This document shows positions 26,280-37,689 of a stretch of DNA of 64,000 nucleotides, piece by piece; position 1 is the stretch's first letter, and each line of letters opens with the position of its first letter. A program made the position numbers and the translations under genes. Source of the DNA: Neoceratodus forsteri (taxonomy: Eukaryota > Chordata > Ceratodontiformes > Ceratodontidae). The stretch lies in contig CM028136.1 of NCBI GenBank assembly GCA_016271365.2, forward strand, positions 473,492,001 through 473,556,000, in the 5' to 3' direction. The notes under the pieces are model-generated. The model had not been told where the DNA came from and searched no databases. It was given only the letters and a program-made list of their open reading frames with translations.

Positions 26280-27930
26280 CACAATTTATTTACTAAGGAA
26301 AGCCCAGCTAAGACACAGCATCCTGATTCCACTGTGATCTTACTTTTACTCATTTTACAGTGTATTTACCCAAATAGTTTACCAAGAATATCCCAGCTTA
26401 GGTGCAATATCTCATTTTCAGTATCTTGCTCAGGGTCACACAGTATTTTGCAGTGGGAAGGTTTAAATCTGCAATATTATGGTTTACAACAGTACTCAGC
26501 CACTGCAGGCTGTAGTCAGGCTTATTCACTGTGTGCTGTGCATTTATATACAGTTTTGCAAGTATGTGTTCCAAACCATATGCCTTTTTCTTACCAATGT
26601 GACTATCTGGCGTATTTGATTTAGTGTCAGCCAATGAGTAGTGGTGGTATCTATTTAAACTTCTGTTATATAGGACAAAATGTAAGTGTACAGCCTGTTT
26701 AGAGATTAGATGAGACAACTGGACTGAAACAACCTATTTTTTTAATAACAGATCAGTGTGAGCAGCAGTTGGAGAGGGTGTACACAATTGAAATTTCTTG
26801 CTACACTCCTGTGAACCACTACAGCAATCCTTACAGCCTGGGGATGGGGCACTAGAAGTCTTTGGCTACTAGCCATTTTTTAGTTTATTTACAATTTATT
26901 TACCCAAAATGGTTTGGCTGAAATGCAACTTCTCCTTACCAGTAGGGTTCAGTTTGTATTCATTTTACAATGTATTTACTCAGGATAGCATGGCAGAGGT
27001 GCAATATTCAAAGGACATCATGCCATGGAAATTTCTTTGAGGGAGTACACTATTCAACATTATTCAAAGGGAACATTAAATAGGACTTTTACAGGCCTCT
27101 TCAAAAGCAATACTTTAATGTAAAGCTGGGGAGGGTCATGTGCCACCCAGACCCTATGTACACGAAGGCCCTGCAACACACCATTTCCAGAGGGGCCCTA
27201 CTTCTAAATATATTTGCAATTGGGTTGACTGGAGCACTGGAAGGTTAAGGATATGCTTAGGGTTACACAGTAAATGTTTCTAGCTAGAAAAGATTGCACT
27301 TGCTACTGTATGTACCAGTTCTTAACAAAGTTGTAATCATTAGACAACACTGCTTTGGGAGGGGGCCAGGACAGACAAACAATTGCTGACAAGTTTGTTT
27401 TTGTTTCTTTTCCACCAGTGTATTTCCCCAGGATATCTTTGCTATAATGCAGCATTTAATTTCCAGTGGGGCTCTGCTTCTACACATTTCCATAGGTGGG
27501 TGGGTTGACTGGAACACTAGTTTAAGTGAGCAGCTAGAGGTCAAACAGTAAATATGTGGTTGTAGCAGGGTAGTAATTTGCAGCAATCTACCATTTTCAA
27601 TAGTGCTCTAACCATTAGACATGTGGGCCTACTCTATCTGGGAGAAGGGACTCAAAAGAGACAGTGACTCCTGGCAATGTATGGTTTTACAATTTATTTA
27701 CCCAGGACAGCCCATCTGAACTGCATCATCTTATTTCCAGTAGGGTCCTGCTTTTATGCATTTGTACCATATATTTACCCAGCATACTCCAGCCAAGATG
27801 CAGTATTTCATTTCCATTGGAGTTCTGCTTTCACCTATTGTTACAGTGTATTTACCCAGGATAGCCAAGTTGAGATTCCACATCTCATTTCCAGTGGGTT
27901 GTGCTTCCACCCATTTCCATAGCTGGGTGA
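26280..27930. repeat. Scattered ~78-bp repeat with TATTTACCCAGGATAGCC core
   Basis: A degenerate unit containing TATTTACCCAGGATAGCC, then GATGCA and CATTTCCAGTGGG, recurs near 26,287, 26,363, 26,890, 26,970, 27,418, 27,690, 27,766 and 27,846. The last three are tandem at about 78-80 bp. Intervening DNA has no gene. The short open frames at 27,664-27,983 are overlapping readings of the repeat in different frames and are not credible genes. Confidence 0.65.
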
Positions 27931-27983
27931 ACATGAGTACTGGGAACTTAAGTGAGTTGCTTAGAGTCACAGTGAGTATTTAG

Positions 27984-28679
27984 CAATGGTCTGTCCAGTG
28001 AAATCCAACAGCTGCTGTATAGAGCTAGCTTGTCTTTAAATGGTATTCTTTAAATGTGCAGTTTCAGTTTATTTCATTCTTCTCTAGTACAAAAAAATGA
28101 TAAAACACTATTAAATAAAGAACTTTAAACATGATACAGTATCAAGGCAAATACCGTCAAAGCACAAGCTCAGTACATATAAATGAAAGTCTCAGGAAAA
28201 TAGAACATGAACATGTGCATGCAAATCATCTTGAGGTGTTAAAGGTTCCAAGTCAAATTTTGTATCCATGAAATTCTACAGGTTTTTGAACACATAATGT
28301 TAACTTGCTTAAATATTTTGTACACATCGTAATAGTATCTTGGGTATTATAAATGTCTGTCAAGTACAAATTACAGTTGCCTAAAGGAAGACATCCATTT
28401 ATTAAAAGTAATATAATTATTGCACACAAGTAATATCAGCAAGCAAGTCTTTTTTTTAGTCTTTTTCTTAGAATCCAAAATTAGCAAATACAAAACATCT
28501 ACAAAGTGAATATTCAGCAGCAGTGTAGGGCAGAGCCATAAATACACAAAACTGTGGTGCACATAAACATACAAATCAAAATGGATAGCAAATAATAAGC
28601 ATTTATTGTGGCAAGAGAGACTACATCAGATACAACCCAGTGCTTCAAATCCAAACTGATTCTTCAGTAGAAACACAGA
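27984..28679. other. AT-rich stretch before the Harbinger element
   Basis: I see no gene, tandem repeat or RNA here. It is AT-rich and ends exactly where the GC-richer transposon starts. Confidence 0.5.
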
Positions 28680-28694
28680 GGCTGGGATATTCAG
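28680..28694 (+). repeat. Harbinger left terminal inverted repeat
   Basis: GGCTGGGATATTCAG pairs with the complement of the right end, differing by the placement of one G. Further ATATTCA words follow at about 28,757 and 28,868. Confidence 0.75.
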
Positions 28695-29099
28695 AGCAGT
28701 TGTGCACTGCACAACAGGAATGCACCAGTGCAACCATGCCAATGCACCAGAAAGCGATATTCATGTGGCAGTAGATGCACAGCACAAGTTCCAATGCACC
28801 AATGTGCAATGACAATGAATGCATGTGCAAGTGCAGGGGTGTAGCCATGCATAAATGGCACAGTGTGATATTCAATGGCAGGTGAATGGCGCAAGCATGG
28901 AGCAAAGGGGACTTAGCGAGCAGACTTGTGCACATAAAAATAGGGAGCAAGTGAGGGAAGGAGGCTTGTGCCAGAGAGGGGAGCCACAAAGAGACAGAGT
29001 GAGGGGCAGGTTGAACAGCTGAAGGGAGCCACAGGAGTGAGACAGACCAGAAGAGGCACTCAGTGTGGACCAGGGAGTCTGACACTACCAGAGTCTGGG

Positions 29100-29102
<3 letters not shown>

Positions 29103-29148
<46 letters not shown>
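29103..29148. repeat. (GT)n microsatellite
   Basis: About 23 uninterrupted GT dinucleotides lie inside the Harbinger element, upstream of the transposase remnant. The long serine/histidine/threonine-rich minus-strand frame across it is an artefact of the repeat. Confidence 0.95.
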
Positions 29149-29476
29149 CAGTGTGTGGGTGTGAGATGGCACGAGGCAACTTGCAGCGAGTGCCAGAGAT
29201 GCCTATCACAGGAGGGCTGCACAGGGGCCCAGAGAGTGAGAGGTGGAGTCCACAGACCTCAGGTCAGGCAGCCAGGACACAAGGGTGCACCCGTGCAGGC
29301 ACAGATGCCAGCACACAGCTGGGGGCCTGGGGAGAGAGCTGCGGGGTGGATGTACAACCCAGCACATGGCCAGTGTCATATTCCAGATGGAGTCAGTAAT
29401 GAGGAGTGTGAGGAGGCAGTGCACAGACCAGAGCTGCTGTGGAAGGGCCCATGGGCAGTACACCCAGAACAGGTAG

Positions 29477-30552
29477 TACCATGCCCGCATCACCTTTGAA
29501 CAGTACAGTGATACAGAGATCGTGGGCTGGTACCACCTGAACTGGGCTATTCTGAGGCAGCTCTGTGAGCTTTGCAGTGAGAAATGCAGGCACCACAAGG
29601 CGAGTCATACCCTGTTGGTGGAAACAAAGGTCACAGCTGTCATGTGCCTGCTCACAATGGGGACCTTCCAGAGACCAACAGGGACACCACAGGCATAATC
29701 CAGTCGGTAACGTCATGACTCCTCACACAATCCCTCTGTGCACTGCTGCCACATGCTGTGAAGTACATCTATTTCCCCAGCAGACCGGCAGAGCACACAA
29801 GCAAATATGCAGGAGTTCCACAGGGTCGCACAGTTGTCTGGCATGCTAGGGCCATCGACTGCACCCATGTCGGCATCCGCACATGACCAGGCCCAGAGGG
29901 GTTGTGTACATAAACAGGAAGGGCTACCCCAGTGTCAACTGCCAGGTGGTGTGTAATGCCAGGGGTGCATAATCAATGTCTGTGCCACACACCCGGGAGC
30001 ACATGATGCCTTCATCTGGCACCATTCAGCACTGTGCCACAGGTTCAAGAGTGGGGACATCCCACTGGCCACCTTGTTGGTGAGCATGCTGTGGATGAGG
30101 GTATGCTGAGAACAGCAGGGCAGGGTGTGGTGGTTGCTAGGGCATGGGTGCCAGGGGTGTAGCTGGGTCGGCTGGGGTGCAGTGACACAGTCCACCATGC
30201 TAACTAGACATCTCTACACACAGGTGACAGTGGCTACCCATTCCAGCCATGGCTTCTCACCACATACCAGCACCTGTCAACCCTGGCATAGGAGCAATGC
30301 AATGAGGCACATGCCAGCACATGGAATGTCATCCAGTGGGTGTTTGGGCTGCTGAAGGCTCAGTTCTGTTGCCTGGACAGGTCTGGTGGTGCCCTACAGT
30401 ACAGCCCCTCTAAGGCCTGTGGCCTGTTCCTGGCCTGCTGCATACTACACAACATGGCCACCGACTGTGGGATAGCTGTCAAGGTTGAAGAGGGGACAGC
30501 AGTGGGGATGATGTGGACACTGGGCCTGGAGGTGGTGGGCAGCCCTCCCTGA
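29477..30552 (+). pseudogene. Broken Harbinger transposase (HARBI1-like DDE nuclease)
   Basis: In its intact form this protein is the nuclease that cuts and rejoins the transposon ends. Reading across frameshifts and stops, the expected family landmarks appear in order: an N-terminal segment RITFEQYSDTEIVGWYHL near 29,484; the first catalytic Asp in AIDCTHVGIR (codon 29,857-29,859); INRKGYPSVNCQVVCNARG near 29,911; HDAFIWHHSALCHRFKSGD near 30,004; the second catalytic Asp in GDSGYP (codon 30,226-30,228); and FGLLKAQFCCLDRSGGALQY near 30,340, then CILHNMATDCG. The GDSGYP segment becomes continuous only if bases 30,080-30,223 are removed, an intron-like stretch. The position that normally holds the catalytic Glu, just before FGLLK, reads Gln (CAG), so catalysis would fail even without the frameshifts. 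The 5' end and start codon are not identifiable. It converges on the minus-strand Myb/SANT remnant. Confidence 0.88.
30080..30223 (+). other. Intron in the transposase remnant
   Basis: The 144-bp stretch begins GTGAGC and ends CACACAG. A branch-point-like CTAAC sits at 30,200-30,204, about 20 bases before the acceptor. Removing it joins GTTG to GTGACAGTGGCTACC and restores the reading V-G-D-S-G-Y-P, a conserved part of the DDE domain. Confidence 0.7.
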
Positions 30553-31009
30553 GAGAAGGATTCCCAGCTGACAAGGATGGCCCAGCAGCACAGGGACACA
30601 CCCACAGAGAAGCACTATGGAGCATGCAGGTAGGTGACCATGGCAACATGCAAGGAACAGGGTCTATGACACAGTGGACAGGCATGCATAGGTGCACCCC
30701 ATGCCAGGGACAACCAGGGGGTGGACAGGCATGGGACTGGACACTGCAGAAGCATGCAGCATGGCCTGCACATCCCATCCACACACCCAGACACACACCC
30801 ACACACACACATGCACACAGGACCCACTCATGCCCCCACCCAGAGGTGGGCACGGTGTGTGTCAGATGTTGAGCACCAGTGCACAGTGGCAGTCAGTGCT
30901 ATGCTGGCATCATCATGCACATGCCACAGTGGCCAGCAGCCAGGTGGGTGGGCACAAGGGCCATGTGTGGCATCTACCACAGATGCCATGACCATGGGAC
31001 ACACATGCA

Positions 31010-32630
31010 CACATCACACCAATGTGCACACAGGGCAGCAGCTTATGGCAGATGTGGAGGAGAGTGGTTCAGGAATGCTGCACGGTGGCATGGCCACTGT
31101 GGACATGTGGACGTCCCGCTGTGAATGCACAGAGGACACAGGCTGAGTGTTGGCCTCAGGGGTGTCACAGATGGTCTCCAGGGGTGACACTGCGGGAACA
31201 TGACCGGTTCCTCCCAGGTGTCTGCAGACCCCAAACATGCCTGATCCAGGCATGCTTGAATGCACACAGCAGACCCGGCATTGACACATTTGGGGTCGCA
31301 TGACACTGGGCCCGTGGAGCAGAGAATGCACTTTGTGAAATATGCAGCAGATGGCCATGCAAAGGGAGGCCAGTGGTGCCAGTCCGGCTGTGACCATAGC
31401 TGTGAGCCAGTCCATGGCTGTGGTCATGTCCATTCACATTTGCGTTGTCTCAGCTAGGAGCAGGGTAAAGTCCATGTCATGCTGCTCTCTGCCTGGCACA
31501 GCTCTGCATGGAGCACATGCACCCCTGCCATGACCAGCACCTGCTGCTCAACGGAGGCCCAGAGCAGATGGGTGTGCTTATCTAAGGGTCATCACCCTGG
31601 GGTGCATGGGCACTCTGTCACTGCACCAGGCCCCCAGACACCTCCCAGATGCTGCTTCTGCCCTCCTCCTCCAGCTGATGTGTACAGGGTATCACCAGCG
31701 TGGCTGCACTACCACCACCTCCACCACTGCCAGTCATGCCGCACCAGCAGCAGCCCTCGGTGACTCCAGCCACAGTGGTGAGTGGGCAGGCAACCACCAC
31801 TGGGACACCATCTGCACTGCCGTGGCAGGTGTGTGGTATGGGTGCATCCCCTGCGGCCACAACATCACTGTCTGTGATGAAGATCTCATCATCATCGGAT
31901 CTGGACCCCACCTCATCTGTGTCTCAGCACACAGGACACCATGCCTGGCATTGATCTGGAAACATCCAGGGCCTCATCTGCACCAGTGCCACAGGCATCC
32001 AGACAGACAGTGGTGCTAGCCTGCAGTTGATCCATACCCCAGAGTCCGGTGGAGGTGGATGGATGGTCCTCTGGGTCCAGGACCACCACTGTGGTGGACA
32101 CCTCCACCCCTGCCACTGCATGCAGGTGCTCAGGAGCTGAAAAGGAACATGGCTGCATTAGAGTTGCTGTCACCCACCCCTGCACCCAGTTCCCCTGCCG
32201 TGCCCCCTCACAACTCCACCAACTGTGCAGTGATGGCCTGCCACCTGTCTGGAAGTCTCCACTAGGCACACCCTCAAGGGTGCTGCGCCATGTGTAACCA
32301 CCACTATCTCCTCCTGCGGCATCAGTTGAGACATGGCAGGCCTGACCCCTACCTGTGGTGGCACGTGCTGCCTGTATGGCTGCCACCCTCTCTCCTTGAT
32401 CCACCTCCGGTCTGTGCCAACCTTCTTTTGCACTCCTGCACAGACCATTGGTGGCTGTCCTGCTGGTTCACAGCATGGGTCACACCCTCCCATGCTGTTG
32501 CCTGGGCCTGTGGGGTAACTGTGGAGTCACTCAGGAGAGGCTCCTGGTCCAGGTATGCCTGGAATAGGGCGTCCGACTCTGACCTGGTGAAGTTGGACCT
32601 GCACTTTGCATGACAGGCTCATGGTCTCAT
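31010..32630 (-). pseudogene. Broken Myb/SANT-type accessory gene of the Harbinger element
   Basis: Harbinger elements usually encode a Myb/SANT protein that binds DNA and helps the transposase enter the nucleus and reach the element ends. On the minus strand, from about 32,612 downwards, one frame reads RSNFTRSESDALFQAYLDQ, then AWEGVTHAVN and SVQECKRR, the helix pattern of these domains. After a frameshift the continuation ERVAAIQAARATTGRG (near 32,390) matches the basic end of the domain, and the open frame runs on to 31,913. Acidic sequence with SRSDDDEIFITDSD follows near 31,900. Near 31,430 a segment with TTAMDWLTAMVTAGLAPLA resembles the helical C-terminal region of such proteins. At least two frameshifts and several stops are present. 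The start codon is uncertain, with ATG candidates at 32,620-32,622 and 32,609-32,611 that are both out of frame with the domain. It is convergent with the transposase. Confidence 0.7.
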
Positions 32631-33074
32631 TCTCCTCTCTATTGGTCATGCTCTCTCCGTGTGGAATGACATGTGTTAGCACAGCCTGGTATATCCCCTC
32701 CACCCTCCCATTCCACCCTCCTGACAGCCCCACAGCATTCCTCGACCTCTATGGGATGTAATACCAGTCCATACCTGTGCATTACCCTGGTGCCGTTATA
32801 GTGCAACCCATGCAAATGAGGGGTTGTGCAACTGTAATGAAATGCAAATGCAGTGGATGCACTGCGGATAGGCTAATAAGTTGATTTGCATATTGCAGCT
32901 GAATATCGCGGTTGCACATTGCGCAATGAAGTTGCGCATGCACAAGGCAAGGTGCAACAGTGTGATGTGCACAATAGGCCATGCCGCATGCACATGCCAC
33001 TGTCATGCATGCTGGTGGCTCCACTGATGCACGCTTCATGATAGTCAGTTAGTGCCCTGCCATTATTGCACATG

Positions 33075-33320
33075 TGGCACTCATGCGCTGTATGACCTAT
33101 GGCACCCGGGCACCACAGTGCCAATAGTGCTGTGGCACCATGACACCGATGGTGCCACTGCACTATGGATGTCATGTGCGTCCCTGCACTATGGATGTCA
33201 TGGCATCCCTGCATTACGGGTGCCATGGTGCCCCTACACTATGGATGCCATGGTGCCCTGTGCTATGGGTGCCATGGCACCCTGTACTATGGGTGCTATG
33301 GTGCCCATGTGCTATGGGGA
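33075..33320. repeat. Tandem ~24-bp repeat with GGTGCCATGG core
   Basis: About nine or ten units built around CACTATGGATG(T/C)CATGG and GGGTGCCATGGTGCCC follow one another. The unit contains a near-palindrome (GGTGCCATGGTGCC), so single strands could fold. It lies between the minus-strand Myb/SANT remnant and the plus-strand SANT-like gene. Open frames across it are artefacts of the short unit. Confidence 0.8.
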
Positions 33321-33618
33321 TTTGAACTATAGTTGATACATGCCCCTACCATGCACCATACATGACATGCCCAATGGCACTGTGGCACAGGGTGCTCAGG
33401 CCAACCCTTGACCCTACTGTTGTCCTTTGCCCTTTGGGTGCCCTGTGACATGTGACAGTGCTGCCTTGTTGAGTCATGCATCTCCATGCCTGCGCAATAG
33501 GCGGTGGCAGTGCATCACAGTGAGAGGCGTGCATCCCCAGCACGTGTGGCTTGTGTGCTGCTGGGCACCATTTTATGTTGCTCAGTGAGCTACAGACATG
33601 CCATGCCATACAGGTCCC

Positions 33619-34940
33619 ATGGCTCCCAACTGGACCCAGGTGGAGCTGGTTAATCTCATGGCACTGGTGGAGCTACATGATGGCACCTTGTTTGGCCAGG
33701 TGCCCCTCAACAGGCCTTGGACTGAGGTTTGGCAGGAGGTGGCAGAAGGTCTTGAGGAGGCCACAGGTGCTCAGTGCACTGGGGAGTATTGCACAGAGAC
33801 AGGGACCTGCAGTGGAGTGACCCTAGTGGCTACAGACACTGCAGGCATGTGTTCAGGGTGCCGTGCCACAGCCTGGTAAGTGAACATCACCTGTGCCCAT
33901 TCTCTTCCAGTGGTCCATGGGACAGTGCCATTGGCATGCCATGCTTCAGGGGCTGAGGCTGTGCATCCTGTTGGCTGTGGTGGTACACTGTGGATGCCCT
34001 GTGCCACTGTGCCACTGACATGCTGGGCAGGGTGTCACACTTGGTGGGGTGGACCTGTGGTGTTGCCTGGTAGTGATGTGTCTTTCTCCATATTTCCCTC
34101 CTAGGCCCTGAGGATTGGATGCATGCCCATCTTGCAGGTGCTGCAGTTGGGCCAGGACAGGCCACCAAGGGGAGCAGTGTTCCAGTTGCAGGCCACATGG
34201 ATGGTGCTGCAGGACAGCCATGAAGTGCACCACAGCATGCAGGTAGGCACTATTCCATGCTTCTTTGTTGGGCAGGGTGGGCAGTGGGGTGGGTCACAGC
34301 CCTCTGTGTACATGGCCCTCCAGCTGTGCACTGACTGTGGTGTCCATTGCACCATGCTGTGGCTATCACACATGTGGGCAGCTGCTGCAGGTGGGCTGTG
34401 GGTGCACCTGGTCTTAGCTGTGCCACTGCCATCCTTCTGCACAGCCATGCCATCTGCCTGCCATGGCAGTGGTGTGGCTACCATGGGCAGAGTTGGCGGC
34501 ACTATTCTGCATGGCTGTGTGTCCCCAGGTATGCAGCTCATGTGGTGTACTCACTGTTGTTGGCTGCTTGCTGGCACAGGGTGCATGTCACCGATGCCCA
34601 CTGCACATGATGGGTGGGATGCAGCATTCTGTACATGCACTCATACCATGTTTACTCCTTTGTCCTAGGTGTCAGTCATACTGATGTCCATGCCAGACTA
34701 CTGAGACAGATCCTGCATGTGTCGACTGCCACACTCTGGGTGGTACAGCTGCTGGGGATGTCGCAGTGCAGATGGCAGTGCCATGGCAGCGTTGGCCTAC
34801 TGTGGGTTGTGGATGGCCATAGGGTTCATTGGCCAACTTCATTTCCCTTCCCTGAGCCCCCTCCTTGTCTTCTTCTTCTGTTGCCTTTACCCATGACCCC
34901 TGCCTCCCTTCCTGACCTCCTTGTTTGAGGCTGGTCCCAC
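33619..34940 (+). pseudogene. SANT/trihelix-like spliced gene remnant in the Harbinger element
   Basis: A frame opening MAPNWTQVELVNLMALVELH continues through LFGQVPLNRPWTEVWQEVAE and GLEEATG. After a frameshift it reads GEYCTE then RDLQWSDPSGY. The spaced Trp residues and helix pattern fit a Myb/SANT or trihelix DNA-binding domain of about 70 residues. Splice-like signals follow: a donor GTAAGT at 33,876 with a CTAG acceptor ending at 34,104, and a donor GTAGGC at 34,243 with a CCTAG acceptor ending at 34,668. A possible acceptor TACAG also lies just before the ATG, at 33,609-33,613. It is separate from the minus-strand Myb/SANT remnant 1 kb away, so the element seems to carry two DNA-binding genes. 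The exon structure is inferred from signals only. The role is unknown, but DNA binding at element ends is likely. The 3' end is uncertain. Confidence 0.5.
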
Positions 34941-35718
34941 CTTTCCCTATTCTCATTACCCTGTTCCTTGTAAATATTTGTACCATTTTATATGCCAGTT
35001 GCAATACTTTGTTTTATGGTTAACCATCTGTGTGGAGTTATGCTGCAGTGGTGTGCCTGGCCACTGTGTAGTATGACTGGGGTGACCTGGGGTTGTACCT
35101 GGTGGTGCTCCACCATGGGATGGGTGGGTGGCCATGGCCTGTCATTTCAGGTTGTGTGGTGTGTGCCTTGTGTGATGTTCACCTGGGTGTTGCTGGCTGT
35201 GGTCTGCGTGGCATGTCCTGTTTCTCCCTGTAGGGATTGCCAGTGTCTTTACAGCAGGGGCCATTGTTGCCACCCTGCCACTATGCCCCACTGTGGTGCA
35301 TGTGGTCAGGGGCCTACTGCCACCTCGTGCTCCCTGGTCAGCATGGCCCCATGTGCCTACCTTGTCTCTCACCTGGCGCCCACTCTGCACCCTGGTGATG
35401 GGCCCTCCATCCCTGCTGCTTGCTGTGCCTGTTGCCTTCCCATGTGTGTCCTGGATCATGCTCCTCTGCACCTTGCACATCACTGGCTGCTGCTGCTGTT
35501 GTGCTTCTTGGCTTCTCCCCTGCACATCCTGGTTGCGCCATTGCACTTCATGACATGTTCCTTGGTGCATCCCTGGTTGTGCTATGGCACATCCATGCGA
35601 TATTCAGCCACGTTGTGCAGCCACATCCTGTCATGTGTAGTCTTTGAATATCGCTCCTGTTGCACCATGGTGCAGTGGTATTGCACTGCACCCTCTTGCG
35701 CCTGCCTCTGGTGCATTT

Positions 35719-35733
35719 CTGAATATCCAGCCC
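35719..35733 (-). repeat. Harbinger right terminal inverted repeat
   Basis: CTGAATATCCAGCCC is the inverted partner of the left end. Inward, GAATATC at 35,646 and ATATTCA at 35,600 repeat the same word, mirroring the left subterminal region. Confidence 0.75.
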
Positions 35734-37689
35734 AGTATGTGTATACTCTGTGACTCTCATTTAGATGGTGGTCATCCCAGGTTTCTACAGGAGGATATGT
35801 GCTGGTTGACAGACATTATTTTACCTGCAACATCCACATGATTTTAGAGTGAGTCAGGTCCTGGATGGGGGGTCATTAGTGCTGAGTGGGTGGACCATGC
35901 TGAACTGAGGAAGAGGACATAATTATTTAAGCAACAGGAACTGGGCAGAAGGAGGTACCAACAGGGTGCTTTCTTTTAAAACAGGTCATGGAGTGACAAG
36001 CAGTACCACTGAGTACCATCAGGGATCGGGGCATGAAGGCAGTACCACTGGGCTACCAAGGTAATTTCATTTCACAACAGGGATTGGTGCAGTTTGCAGG
36101 TACCACTAGACTGCTAGGGATTTATACAACAGTGTACAGGAATCAAGTGAGGTGGGAACAATTGTCAAAGCCCTGCACAAACACAATGCCTCCATGCCTA
36201 CCACTACATATGGATGGAAGCATAGTGCAGAGCTGCTGAAGATCTTGTAATGGCATGCAAATAGCCACTTGGCACCTTATGTGCCCTCTGTAGGTCATTA
36301 TCATGCAGGGCTCTGCATATGGCACCCAAGAGAAAAAGCAATACTCCGCTTGGGATGGGCTACCACATTTTGCTCCAGTGTCTGTTATCAGCAAGGAGCT
36401 CTGGTGCACTGTGCTTATGCACTTTGCAAGGTGCTACCACAACCCAATATTCATACACAATGCTTCCCAGATGATTGTGCAATATTTTGCATGGCTAAAC
36501 TAGCCATGTCTGTATATAGGGGCCTTAAGTTCTAGGACGTGTTTATTGTAAGGCTGGGTGGTTAGCTAGCATGACTGGAAATTTAGAATATATTTTTCAA
36601 ATACAAAAGACAGTTTACTAATAAAATTTTTGTCTAGATTAATGTTACCCTTTTGTGTACAAGTTAGCTGTGTATCACTTGTACAGTCTGTGTAGTTGCA
36701 CAGACAGTGGACTGTAGTACTGGCCATAACATTTTCCTACACGGTTGTACAGCAGGGTACTAGCACACATGTCCAACAAACCTTGTAGTTCCTGATAGGA
36801 ACATCTTCATCTCACCCTCAGCTGCTTACCATGCTGCCCACATTCTATTTTTCCACTGCTCCAGCCAGCAGTAAAACTTTCTGGGGGTGATGTTTTACCA
36901 ACCAGGAAAATGTACTGACAGCTAAGACCAGGCCATATACTGTATATATACATATTTTGGGGGTAAGAAAGTGGGGTAACTGTCAGACAGGAGTTACTGC
37001 AGCTGGTGGCAGCAATGATAAATGTCTTCTGTGGTAGAGTCTTTGCTGCTGGTGGCAATATCAAGTAGGAGACATCACTGCATATCTGAACACTGATAAA
37101 GCCCTTCTGGGCAAAGCACTGCCACTGCAAGCTTTAATGTACAGTGTGTTATGTGTGCATTTGTGTGTATTTTTTACTTTAGTCAGTACATGCAGTAAAG
37201 GAGCGTTAGGCTTCTGATCACTGAGCAAGTCATTTTTTGGATAAGTGCTTTTTTCTTCAAAATAAGGTTTCTTAGTTTTGAAAACATGAGTTCATTGCTT
37301 GTTTGTGTATATTTAAATAATTATGTTTTGAAAGCTAAATCTTCATGCTCTGTTTATAGATGGAATTGTGCTGGAGATCAATTCTAGCATGCTGTAATAG
37401 TTTATTATGAGAATTCTGGCTTTGCTTGCTTATCCTTAATCTATTTAAAGTTGAATGTCATTGTACATTTATTTAGGCATTTTCGGGGTTGGTATTTTAA
37501 ATCTTTTTCAAACATTTCCAAACAAGGGGTGTGGGGTGGTGGTGCTGAGTCCAGGGTCAGTGGGGTGGTTGAGGGTGTGGGGGTCAGATTGGTGTGGAAT
37601 TGTGTTCTTCTTTAAAGGTTTTCTTAACAAAGAAAAAATCAACGAGGCACTGTTTTCTTCATTTTCTGGGGACCCAAGCAGACACTAGG
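35734..37689. other. No gene seen; weak repeat traces
   Basis: From about 35,940 to 36,120 the phrase AGTACCACTGGGCTACCA and variants recurs three times, a degenerate relative of the CCACTAGACACCAGGG minisatellites at 51,950 and 55,859. The rest is unremarkable, with AT-rich stretches near 36,590 and 37,250-37,490. The short open frames overlap on both strands and resemble no family I know. Confidence 0.5.

Larger units (their letters stand above)
28680..35733 (+). mobile_element. Decayed PIF/Harbinger DNA transposon (~7.05 kb)
   Basis: The element is bounded by short terminal inverted repeats: GGCTGGGATATTCAG at the left and CTGAATATCCAGCCC at the right. Between them the base composition shifts to GC-rich with many CATGC/TGCAC words, unlike both flanks. 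Inside lie a broken Harbinger DDE transposase (plus strand), a broken Myb/SANT-type gene (minus strand), and a further SANT/trihelix-like spliced gene (plus strand). Autonomous Harbinger elements typically carry a transposase plus a Myb-like DNA-binding gene, so the content fits. Near both ends the word ATATTCA recurs in both orientations, as expected of transposase-binding repeats. A 3-bp target duplication is not recognisable (AGA or GAG on the left, AGT on the right), so the exact ends may be off by a base or two. All genes are interrupted, so the copy is inactive. Confidence 0.85.

Noticed and set aside
28645..29172. 175-codon minus-strand open frame
   Set aside because: Its first part is a translation of the (GT)n tract and the rest crosses the Harbinger left end; no family resemblance.
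34123..34668. 181-codon plus-strand open frame in the Harbinger element
   Set aside because: It starts in a likely exon but runs through a GT-AG intron-like stretch; the length reflects GC-rich, stop-poor sequence.
34992..35753. 253-codon plus-strand open frame, Cys/His/Trp-rich
   Set aside because: It runs past the transposon's terminal repeat, has no domain I know, and overlaps equally open frames on the other strand; it is best explained by TG/CA-rich composition.
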